From Streptomyces wuyuanensis (GTDB taxonomy: Bacteria; Actinomycetota; Actinomycetes; Streptomycetales; Streptomycetaceae), in contig NZ_FNHI01000012.1 of NCBI RefSeq assembly GCF_900103455.1, forward strand, positions 1 to 64,000: 64,000 nt of DNA, read 5' to 3'. The translations under genes were made by a program, and so were the position numbers. Under the pieces are notes generated by a model. That model was not told where the DNA came from. It did no database searches and saw only the letters and a list, made by a program, of their open reading frames with translations. Position 1 is the first letter of the stretch. Every line of letters begins with the position of its first letter. Below are positions 29,623 to 37,057 of this stretch, one piece after another.

Positions 29623-29645
29623 AGTCTAGGCGGCCCCACCGACAG
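29623..29645 (-). promoter_or_regulatory. PafBC-type DNA-damage promoter of pcrA
   Basis: On the minus strand CTGTCGGTG, 8 bases, then TAGACT fits TTGTCRGTG-N8-TANNNT except for the first base. The -10 element lies only 9 bases before the pcrA ATG at 29613, so the transcript may be nearly leaderless. A repair helicase is an expected target of this LexA-independent response. Confidence 0.7.
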
Positions 29646-29830
29646 CCCGCGGCCGCCTTCGCGGGAATCACCACCGGACACCTCCAGTCATGGCACGGAC
29701 ACACAGTGCCAAGGTCACGAAAATGTATCGGGCATATCGGCCACTCTCCTTCACAGCAGCACCACACTTTGGCTAGCGTGCTCGCCCAGGGCAGCCCGTA
29801 CCCCCTTCGGCGAACCACGCCGGCCGGGCA

Positions 29831-29986
29831 GCCGCGCCGAATCCGTGCTCCGTACAGAGGAGTTCGGAACCGGGGACCCAATCAAAAGCACAACCGGGGT
29901 GAATCGGGCCTGGTTTCACCGGACCCGTAGGGCAAACCTTCCGTTCCGTCCGAACCCGACAGCTAACCCGGTAGGCGTTCCACGGA
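29831..29986 (+). ncRNA. ydaO-yuaA riboswitch (cyclic di-AMP)
   Basis: Conserved ydaO blocks appear in order: CGCCGAATCCG (29834-), CGGAACCGGGGACCCAA (29865-), GGGGTGAATCGGG (29896-), and the 3' signature CCGAACCCGACAGCTAACC with GGTAGGCG (to about 29978). The element ends just before the GGAAGGAG box of the NlpC/P60 gene at 30001. The ydaO class binds c-di-AMP and in Streptomyces turns off cell-wall hydrolase genes at high ligand. Confidence 0.93.
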
Positions 29987-30000
29987 AGGAGATGCCGGCC

Positions 30001-31158
30001 TTGGCGTCGCACCGCAAGCCGCGCAGCCGCACACGTACGAACACACCTGCCGTCGGGATCACGACGGCCGCCATAGCGGGGGTCTCGCTCCTCTCGGCCC
30101 AGAATGCGACAGCCGACCCGAAGCCCAGCATCGAGGAAGTCCAGAAGAAGGTCGACGACCTCTACCGGCAGGCGGGTTCGTCGACCCAGGAGTACAACAA
30201 GGCGAAGGAGTCCGCCGAGCAGCAGCGGCGCAAGGTGGACCGGGCCCTCGACGAGGCCGCGGAGCGCACGGAGGCGCTCAACGAGTCCCGTCGCGCGCTC
30301 GGCAGCTACGCGGCGGCGCAGTACCGCACCGGCGCCGTCACCCCGACCGCCGCGCTGCTCTTCGCCGACAACCCGCAGTCCTACGCCGACCAGACGCAGC
30401 TGATGGACCGGCTGACCGAGCAGCAGCGAAGCGCCATCGCCGACTACGAGACCCAGCGGGCCGAGGCGGCCGAGCAGCGTGCGAAGGCCACCGAGAGCCT
30501 GGAGAAGCTCACGGACTCGCAGGATTCGCTGCGCGCGAGGAAGCAGGCCGTCCAGAAGAAGCTCGCCGAGGCACGGGAGTTGCTGTCGCAGCTCACCGCC
30601 GAGGAGCGGGCCCGGCTCGCCGAACTCGAGCGCAAGAAGGAGGAGGAGGCCCGCCGGAAGGCCGAGGCCAGGGCCAAGGCGGAGGCCGAGGCGGAAGCCG
30701 AGCGCCGGCTCCAGGAGCGTGAGCGCCAGGCGCAGGAGCAGACCGGCACCGGCACGGACACGGGCGCCGGGACGGGCTCGGGCTCGGGAACCGCCGGCGG
30801 CACGTACGCGGCCAAGGCCGAGAAGGTGCTGTCCTTCGCACGCGCCCAGATCGGCAAGCCGTACGTCTGGGGCGCCACCGGTCCGAGTTCGTTCGACTGC
30901 TCCGGGCTCACCCAGGCCGCCTGGCGCGCGGCGGGCGTCGATCTGCCCCGCACCACCTGGGACCAGGTCAATGCCGGGCAGAGCGTGGCGACGGCCGACC
31001 TCCTCCCGGGCGACCTGGTCTTCTTCTACGACGACATCAGCCACGTCGGGATCTACATCGGCGACGGCAAGATGATCCACGCCCCCAAGCCGGGTGCGAA
31101 CGTCCGCGAGGAGTCGATCTACTACATGCCGATCCACGGCAGCGTGCGCCCCGCGTAA
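30001..31158 (+). CDS. Secreted NlpC/P60 peptidoglycan hydrolase (riboswitch-controlled)
   Basis: A 385-residue protein. TTG 30001 is chosen because GGAAGGAG (29983-29990) sits ten bases upstream, while ATG 29992 touches that box. A signal peptide (VGITTAAIAGVSLLSAQNATA) is followed by a long coiled coil (residues about 40-250, ending in a KKEEEARRKAEARAKAEAEA-type stretch) and a Gly/Thr linker. The C-terminal NlpC/P60 domain has Cys in FDCSGLTQAAW, His in DISHVGIYIG and a third residue in MIHAPKPG. It cleaves stem peptides of the wall, with RipA/CwlO-like architecture. A terminator follows at 31191. Confidence 0.93.
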   Translation: MASHRKPRSRTRTNTPAVGITTAAIAGVSLLSAQNATADPKPSIEEVQKKVDDLYRQAGSSTQEYNKAKESAEQQRRKVDRALDEAAERTEALNESRRALGSYAAAQYRTGAVTPTAALLFADNPQSYADQTQLMDRLTEQQRSAIADYETQRAEAAEQRAKATESLEKLTDSQDSLRARKQAVQKKLAEARELLSQLTAEERARLAELERKKEEEARRKAEARAKAEAEAEAERRLQERERQAQEQTGTGTDTGAGTGSGSGTAGGTYAAKAEKVLSFARAQIGKPYVWGATGPSSFDCSGLTQAAWRAAGVDLPRTTWDQVNAGQSVATADLLPGDLVFFYDDISHVGIYIGDGKMIHAPKPGANVREESIYYMPIHGSVRPA

Positions 31159-31190
31159 CGCTCGCGCGCCGGGTCGCCGGCGCCTCCGTG

Positions 31191-31233
31191 CTCACGCCGC
31201 AACGGCTCTCGGAAGAGGGAGTTGCGGCGTGAG
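31191..31233 (+). terminator. Terminator of the first NlpC/P60 gene
   Basis: A 13-base-pair stem, CTCACGCCGCAAC (31191-31203) with GTTGCGGCGTGAG (31221-31233), and a 17-base loop, 33 bases after the stop codon. Confidence 0.88.
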
Positions 31234-31293
31234 GCGGGCAAGCCGGGCAAGGGAAGGGCGGGCGCGAGGACGCCCCCGGCCCTCCGGGGGCGC

Positions 31294-31647
31294 TCAGGTC
31301 CAGAGGGTCGCGATGAAGACGTTCGCCAGGGTCAGGCCGCCGACCGCGCCGAACACGCCCTTGTCCACGGTCTCCTCGTCCCGCTTCACGTAGACCAGCG
31401 CCAGGATCACCACGAGTACGGCCAGCTTGATGCCGATCTTGAGGTTGTTCACCGGCTGGTCGTCCGCCTGGTTCAGCCCCACCAGTGCCACGCCCGTCAC
31501 CAGCATGGTCAGCGCGCCGTGCAGCATCCCGGGGGTGAAGCGGGCCGTCCCCGCCCCCATCGCCTTCATCTGGGTGAGGAAGCCGCCGAGCAGCGCCGCG
31601 ATACCGATGATGTGCAGGGCGACGAAGACATTGATGAGTACGTCCAT
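31294..31647 (-). CDS. Small four-helix integral membrane protein
   Basis: A 117-residue protein starting at ATG 31647 (MDVLINVFVALHIIGIAALL), with four predicted helices including TMLVTGVALVGL, LAVLVVILALVYV and AVGGLTLANVFIAT. Longer frames upstream add an unlikely N-terminus. Small membrane proteins of this form are widespread in Streptomyces, and I cannot name a function. It lies convergent to the first NlpC/P60 gene and divergent from the second. Confidence 0.75.
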   Translation of the reverse strand: MDVLINVFVALHIIGIAALLGGFLTQMKAMGAGTARFTPGMLHGALTMLVTGVALVGLNQADDQPVNNLKIGIKLAVLVVILALVYVKRDEETVDKGVFGAVGGLTLANVFIATLWT

Positions 31648-31897
31648 GGCACCGGAGCCTAGCCGTACGGTCCCAAAGCGAACCCCGGCGGTCCAACTCC
31701 CGCCAATTCCGTTCAAGACGCCGCTTCGCCGTAACCCCGAGGTCTAGCGTCCTCTCCCAGGTGGCCGGCTCCACCACCGTCCGTACCGGGACGGCTGCCG
31801 GCCACCCCCGCCGGAAGAGCCGGTGGTGGGCCGCTCCCCCTGTGCGGTCCGCCACCGGTACCCGTTCCGGCGGGCCCCGACGGAAGGACTGGCCCTC

Positions 31898-32947
31898 GTG
31901 GCAGCGCACCGCAAACCCAGGCAGCGCACGCTTCCCGGCACCGCCGCACGCTTCTCCGCCACCCTCGCGCTCGCCGGTGCGGCCACCGCCACCGCCTTCG
32001 AGGGCGCCGGGCACGCCGAGCCGGCACCCACCCCGGACGAGGTCCGGGCCAGGGCCGACCGGCTGTACCAGGAAGCGGAGGCCGAGACCGAGAAGTACAA
32101 CGGGGCCAAGGAGAAGGCCGAGACGGCGCGGAGGGAGGCCGAGGAACTCCGCGATGAGGCCGCCCGGCGCACGGAGCGCCTGAACACCTCGCGCAACGCC
32201 CTGGGTTCCTTCGCGACGGCGCAGTACCGGGCGGGCGGCCTGGACCCCGCCCTGCGGTTCGTCCTCGACTCCGACCCTGCCCGGTACCTCGCGGGCGCCG
32301 AGCTGACCGAGCGGGTCGGGGACCGTCAGGCCGCCGCCCTCGCGGCGGTGCGCCGGCAGATGAGGGAGCTCGAGCAGGTGCGGGCCGAGGCCGGCGAGCG
32401 GCTGGCCGAGCTGGAGGAGCAGAGGGCGCGCGTGGCCCACCACCGCACGGTGGTACGGAAGAAGCTGGCCGCGGCCGAGACCCTGCTGGCGCGGCTCACG
32501 GCCGAGCAGCGCGCCGCGTACGCCGGCTCGGACGACACCCGGACGGGCCGTGCGGACCGCGGCACCCTCCGCACCGCGCCCGCCGTCGCGGCGCCCAACC
32601 CCCGTGCCGCACAGGCCGTCGCCTACGCCTACGGGGCGCTCGGGAAGCCGTACGTATGGGGCGCGACGGGACCGTCGGCCTTCGACTGCTCGGGGCTGAC
32701 GCAGGCCGCCTGGCGCTCCGCCGGGGTGGCGCTGCCGCGCACCACGTACACGCAGATCAACGCGGGGCAGCGGGTGCCGCGCTCCCGGCTCGCGCCGGGG
32801 GACCTGGTGTTCTTCTACTCAGGCGTCTCGCATGTCGGGCTGTACATCGGGGGCGGCAACATGATCCACGCCCCCCGCCCGGGAGCGCCCGTACGGATCG
32901 CGCCCATCGACCAGATGCCGTACGCGGGAGCGACGCGGGTCGCCTGA
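31898..32947 (+). CDS. Secreted NlpC/P60 peptidoglycan hydrolase
   Basis: A 349-residue paralogue of the protein encoded at 30001. GTG 31898 has GGAAGGA nine bases upstream. The N-terminal signal region is AARFSATLALAGAATATAFE, followed by a coiled coil (residues about 45-220). The NlpC/P60 domain has Cys in FDCSGLTQAAW and His in VSHVGLYIGG. Unlike its paralogue it has no recognisable ydaO element upstream. Its stop codon lies four bases before TGTC-rich sequence that I take as the end of a Tn7-like element, so its 3' end is a candidate attachment site. Confidence 0.92.
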   Translation: MAAHRKPRQRTLPGTAARFSATLALAGAATATAFEGAGHAEPAPTPDEVRARADRLYQEAEAETEKYNGAKEKAETARREAEELRDEAARRTERLNTSRNALGSFATAQYRAGGLDPALRFVLDSDPARYLAGAELTERVGDRQAAALAAVRRQMRELEQVRAEAGERLAELEEQRARVAHHRTVVRKKLAAAETLLARLTAEQRAAYAGSDDTRTGRADRGTLRTAPAVAAPNPRAAQAVAYAYGALGKPYVWGATGPSAFDCSGLTQAAWRSAGVALPRTTYTQINAGQRVPRSRLAPGDLVFFYSGVSHVGLYIGGGNMIHAPRPGAPVRIAPIDQMPYAGATRVA

Positions 32948-33174
32948 GCCGTGTCCGACAATGTAGGTTCCGATTAGAGATGTCGTTGTCCAAGTGATTT
33001 GTCATCAACTTGTCGTCTAGAGACCCATCGTCCAGGGGCGGCCGTACGCGAACGACCTACGTCATCTCGGTTCAAGAACCACGCTTTCGGTTGGTTTATC
33101 GCGCGCTTTCAGCAAGTTTGCGCTGGCAGCCCGCCATTGTCCCCGTGTCGGTATCACCTGCACAGGGAGTTGCC
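32948..33174. mobile_element. Candidate end of the Tn7-like element
   Basis: Non-coding, AT-richer than its surroundings. It starts four bases after the NlpC/P60 stop with TGTCCGACAATG and carries further TGTC-led segments near 32982 and 33000. Two similar blocks of the form CGCTTTCRGYWRGTTT begin at 33082 and 33104, 22 bases apart, like spaced transposase-binding sites. The exact tip and the matching right end could not be fixed. Confidence 0.5.
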
Positions 33175-33927
33175 GTGGCACGCGTGCCCAGCTGGGAGAG
33201 TGCGACAGAAGGTCGGACGGTTTCGGTCCGCTATCGGCAGGCAGACGGTCGACTGGTTGAGACCGACCTGGACCGCCTCGTTGTCGGCGAGGTGAGCGGT
33301 GGTGTGCCGGTGCGGGATTTCCGCTGGTACAAGGGCCGTCGCCACTACTCGGGCTGGTACTTCGCCGCCACGGTGCAGCGGCTGGTGGCCTACGAGAGCC
33401 TGCTGGAACTAGCTCGAATCTTGCTGGCCGACTTCGACCACAGTGTGGTGGAGATCGCATCCCAACCCTTCCATCTGGCCGGCCGTGACGGCGACCGGCT
33501 TCGACACCACGTCCCTGATCTGCTGCTTGTCCATGCCGACGGCCTGGTGACCGTCGTCGATGTCAAAGCCCCCTCACGCATGAAGGACCCGAAAGTGACC
33601 GCACAGTTCACGTGGACGCGACGCGTGTGCGCTCGACGCGGGTGGGCCTATGAGACCTGGTCGGGCGGCGATGCCACCGTGGTGGAGAACGTCCGGTTCC
33701 TCGCAGGCTTCCGGCGCCCTCAGTTGCTGGAGATGGACTGGGTGCCGACGGTGCTTGCGGCGGCACGAGGCCAGTCGACCGTCGGCGGAATCGAAGCGGC
33801 CCTGGCCGGTCGGCTTCCAGTAGAGGTGATGCGTCCGCTGGTGCTGCACCTGATCTGGTCCGGAGCGCTGGTCGCGGACCTGCGCCGTCCCCTGGCGTCG
33901 ACGACCACGGTCAAGGTGGCGTTGTGA
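33175..33927 (+). CDS. TnsA-like heteromeric transposase endonuclease
   Basis: A 250-residue protein. GTG 33175 has AGGGAG six bases upstream, whereas the frame opens earlier at TTG 33010. The restriction-enzyme-like catalytic set is visible: Glu74 in YESLLELAR, Asp115 in HHVPDLLLV, and Lys131 in VVDVKAPSR. This order and spacing match TnsA of Tn7 (E63, D114, K132). TnsA cuts the non-transferred strand so the element moves by cut-and-paste. The stop overlaps the next start (GTGA), and it is the first gene of a four-gene transposition operon. Confidence 0.87.
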   Translation: MARVPSWESATEGRTVSVRYRQADGRLVETDLDRLVVGEVSGGVPVRDFRWYKGRRHYSGWYFAATVQRLVAYESLLELARILLADFDHSVVEIASQPFHLAGRDGDRLRHHVPDLLLVHADGLVTVVDVKAPSRMKDPKVTAQFTWTRRVCARRGWAYETWSGGDATVVENVRFLAGFRRPQLLEMDWVPTVLAAARGQSTVGGIEAALAGRLPVEVMRPLVLHLIWSGALVADLRRPLASTTTVKVAL

Positions 33928-35975
33928 ACGGGCAGGCAGTGACCGTCTTCCCCGGAGTGCGACTGCTCTACTGTGGCGACGTGGTGGAGGTTGTCGAGCT
34001 GGAGGGTCTCGCCGCCACGCTGCGCAACGAGCGGACAGGCGAGTTCAGCACGCTGCCTCTGGGGCGGCTGGCCGCCGGTGCCCGGTCTCTGGAAGAGAGG
34101 CATGAGCCAGAAGTGCAGGGGGCGTCTGTCCTGCTGGCGAACCTGTCGGCCTCCCAGCGCGCGAAACTACACGAGCGCGCGGGGCACGTCCGGGAGGTGC
34201 TGACCGGCTACCGGTCCGGAGATGTGGGCCGGGCCCTGAGCGACGAGCCGCGTGAGCAGTTCCATCCCGATTTGCCGCTCGGTGAGCGCACCGCGGCCAA
34301 GGCGGCGGAGCTGGAGGTCTCGCCCCGGACCATCGACCGGTGGGTGGCGGCCTACCGGGAGGTCGGCGAGGCCGGACTCGTGGACGCTCGGGCCCTCATG
34401 GGCCGGGGTTCGCGGGTGGATCCGCGGTGGGACGAGGCCCTGCGCCGGGTGCTGGCGGAGTTGGTGAACGCCTCCACGCCGACCCGCTCAGCAGTGCTGC
34501 GCCGCATTGAGGACCAGCTGACTGAGGAGTTCGGCCGTGGAACGGTCCCTCTGCCGTCCCGCAGCACCGCCTACAACCGCCTGGCCCGGCTGGCGAAAGG
34601 TACGAACGCTGTCTCTGGCAGCGCCAAGGCCCGTCGTTCGATTGCGGATCGCCCCCGCGGCACCTACGGACGGCTGCGGGCGACACGGCCGGGCGAGTAC
34701 GTGGTGCTCGATACGCAGGATTTGGACATCTACGCGATGGAGCCGGTCACCTGCCGGTGGGTGCCCGTGCAGGTCACGGTCGCCCAGGACCTGTTCTCCC
34801 GCTGCATCGTGGGGTTGCGGGTGACGGCGTGCTCGACCAAGGCGGTGGATGTCGCCAGCGTGCTGTTCGAGGCGGTCTGCCCGCCGATGGAGGACGCCCG
34901 TTCTGAGCTGGCTCCGTATCACGGGCTATGGGACCAGGTGGTTTTCACCGAGGAGGGCCTGGTCCCCGGCAGGGGGCTGTGTCCACCGGAGACGCTGATC
35001 ATCGACCATGGTCGCGCGTTCATGTCCGCGCATGTCATCAGCGTCTGCACGCGGTTGGGCATGTCGATCCAGCCGGCCCAGCCGAAGAAGCCGACGGACA
35101 AGCCGACCGTCGAGCGGTTCTTCCGCACTTTGCGGGAGGGGCTGATCCAGCATCTGCCCGCCTACAAGGGCCCGGACGTTCACAGCCGGGGAGAGCGGAT
35201 CGAGGATCAGGCGTTCTTCTACCTCCACGAGGTCGAGGAGATCATCCGCGAGTGGGTCAGCGAGGTGTTCCATCGCCGCGCGCATGAGGGACTCGTCGTC
35301 CCGCAGTGGCCCAAGCTGGAGCTGTCCCCACTGGAGATGCTACGCATCGGACTGCACCGGGCCGGACGGCTGCGGATGCCCGCCACGGCTGAGCTGGCAT
35401 TCGAGTTTCTGCAGATCAAGCCCCGCACCATCCAGCACTACGGCGTCGATGTCGACGGCATGCGTTACAACGGGCCCGCACTGGACGGCCGCCGGGGAAC
35501 GACCAGCCCCTACGGCGGGCGGCTGGCCGGACGGTGGCCCATCCGGGTCAATCCCGACGACGTGCGGTTCGTCTACTTCCAGGACCCCGACGACGGCTCC
35601 TGGCATGCCCTGCAGTGGGAACATGCACCCGCGCTGAGCATGGCCTTCAGCGCCGAGGCCGCCGCCTATGCCCGGCGGCTGGCCGCCCGCACCGGACGGC
35701 ACATCGACGCCTCCGAGGCCCTGGGCGAACTGCTGGCCCGCTGGGACCAGGGGCTGGTCACGGATCGGCGTGAACGCCGCATGGCCGTGCGGTTGTCGGC
35801 CGAACGGGCCGCGCTGTCCCTGCCCACCCTTCCTGACCAGACCACGGCCACCGCCCGGCCCGAGCTGACGGTGGTGCCAGATCCGCCAGCTGGGGACAGC
35901 GACGACGAGGAGGAGATCTTCGATGCACCGGAGGACGAGGACTACTACGCGGACGCCTTCGAGGTGATCGAATGA
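33924..35975 (+). CDS. TnsB/TniA-type DDE transposase
   Basis: A 683-residue protein with GTG start overlapping the TnsA stop. N-terminal HTH regions (for example TAAKAAELEVSPRTIDRWV) precede an rve core with Asp263 (VVLDTQDLD), Asp361 (IIDHGRAFMS) and Glu397 (PTVERFFRTL). The 35-residue D-E gap is the canonical DD35E spacing. A Mu-transposase-type beta-barrel follows (PYGGRLAGRWPIRVNPDD). The last 30 residues are strongly acidic. It would bind element ends and join 3' ends to target. The stop overlaps the next ATG (ATGA). Confidence 0.93.
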   Translation: MNGQAVTVFPGVRLLYCGDVVEVVELEGLAATLRNERTGEFSTLPLGRLAAGARSLEERHEPEVQGASVLLANLSASQRAKLHERAGHVREVLTGYRSGDVGRALSDEPREQFHPDLPLGERTAAKAAELEVSPRTIDRWVAAYREVGEAGLVDARALMGRGSRVDPRWDEALRRVLAELVNASTPTRSAVLRRIEDQLTEEFGRGTVPLPSRSTAYNRLARLAKGTNAVSGSAKARRSIADRPRGTYGRLRATRPGEYVVLDTQDLDIYAMEPVTCRWVPVQVTVAQDLFSRCIVGLRVTACSTKAVDVASVLFEAVCPPMEDARSELAPYHGLWDQVVFTEEGLVPGRGLCPPETLIIDHGRAFMSAHVISVCTRLGMSIQPAQPKKPTDKPTVERFFRTLREGLIQHLPAYKGPDVHSRGERIEDQAFFYLHEVEEIIREWVSEVFHRRAHEGLVVPQWPKLELSPLEMLRIGLHRAGRLRMPATAELAFEFLQIKPRTIQHYGVDVDGMRYNGPALDGRRGTTSPYGGRLAGRWPIRVNPDDVRFVYFQDPDDGSWHALQWEHAPALSMAFSAEAAAYARRLAARTGRHIDASEALGELLARWDQGLVTDRRERRMAVRLSAERAALSLPTLPDQTTATARPELTVVPDPPAGDSDDEEEIFDAPEDEDYYADAFEVIE

Positions 35976-37057
35976 GGCAGCCCAACCTGTTCAGCCTCTC
36001 CCGCAAGGAGGGCTGGCGCCGCTTCGTCGACGAGGCACCACGCAAGCGGCCCGAGATCCTTACTCGGCGTCAGCTGGAGGCCCTGAGCGAGGAAGCGGCC
36101 GAGGACTACAACGACGCCCGGCACGACTGGCACGCCAACTTCGGCATCGTCCAGACTCCTCAACTTGCCGCTGTTCATAATGCGTTGGACGAGATCGTTG
36201 CGGCCAACCGGCAAGACGGTGACCGCATCCGTTCCGCGGCCGTCATCGATGCCCTGCCCGGCCTGGGTAAGACCACCATCGCCAACCTCTTCGGCCGCAC
36301 CTTCGACCGCCAGCAGATGCGCCGCCTGGGCCCGGTCACCGACGCCGGGCACGAACGCGTCCCTGCCTTCCGCGTCGGACTGACCTCCAACACCACGCTG
36401 CGGACCCTGAACCGGATGATCTGCGAGTTCTACGGCCACCCGGCCACCGACCGCGCCAACGCAGCCACCCTGGCCAGCCATGCCCTGGACTGCGTACTGT
36501 CCTGCGAGACCCAGCTGGGCATCATCGACGACATCCACTTCATCGACCTGGACCGCCGCGACGGCCTGGCGGTCTCCAACCACCTCAAGTGGCTCGCCAA
36601 CGAGCTGCCGGTCACGTTCATCTACGTCGGCGTGGGCCTGGCCGAACGGCGCTTCTTCGCCGACGGCCTGAGCGGCAAGAACGTCGCCCTGGCCCAGACC
36701 GCTCGGCGCTGGACACGACTTGAGGTCGCCCCCTTCTGCCTCAGCACCGACCACGGCCGGCGCCACTGGCGGAGCCTGCTCAAAGCCACCGAACGCCAGC
36801 TCACCCTTGCCGATCACCGCCCCGGGATGCTCGGTCGCAACGCCGACTACCTCTTCGAACGCACCAGCGGGCACATTGGGTCGTACTTCACGCTGGTCAT
36901 GCGGGGCTGCTACCGCGCGATCCGCACCGGCACCGAAGCTCTCACTCGCGACCTGCTTGATGAAGTCCGCCTCGATGAAGCCTCCGAGCAGGCTCGGCAG
37001 CAGTTGGCCGCCGCCCTCACCCACGGCACCCTCACCGGCACCCAGGCGGCCTCATGA
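35972..37057 (+). CDS. TnsC/TniB-type AAA+ ATPase
   Basis: A 361-residue AAA+ protein. Walker A DALPGLGKTTIA has Lys100, and Walker B GIIDDIHFI has Asp186 and Asp187. A helical N-terminus (residues 1-70) contains LEALSEEAAEDYNDARHDWH, and FIYVGVGLAERRFF may include sensor 1. In Tn7 and Tn5053 relatives this ATPase forms filaments on target DNA, bridges TniQ/TnsD and the transposase and gives target immunity. Start and stop overlap both neighbours by four bases. Confidence 0.92.
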   Translation: MRQPNLFSLSRKEGWRRFVDEAPRKRPEILTRRQLEALSEEAAEDYNDARHDWHANFGIVQTPQLAAVHNALDEIVAANRQDGDRIRSAAVIDALPGLGKTTIANLFGRTFDRQQMRRLGPVTDAGHERVPAFRVGLTSNTTLRTLNRMICEFYGHPATDRANAATLASHALDCVLSCETQLGIIDDIHFIDLDRRDGLAVSNHLKWLANELPVTFIYVGVGLAERRFFADGLSGKNVALAQTARRWTRLEVAPFCLSTDHGRRHWRSLLKATERQLTLADHRPGMLGRNADYLFERTSGHIGSYFTLVMRGCYRAIRTGTEALTRDLLDEVRLDEASEQARQQLAAALTHGTLTGTQAAS

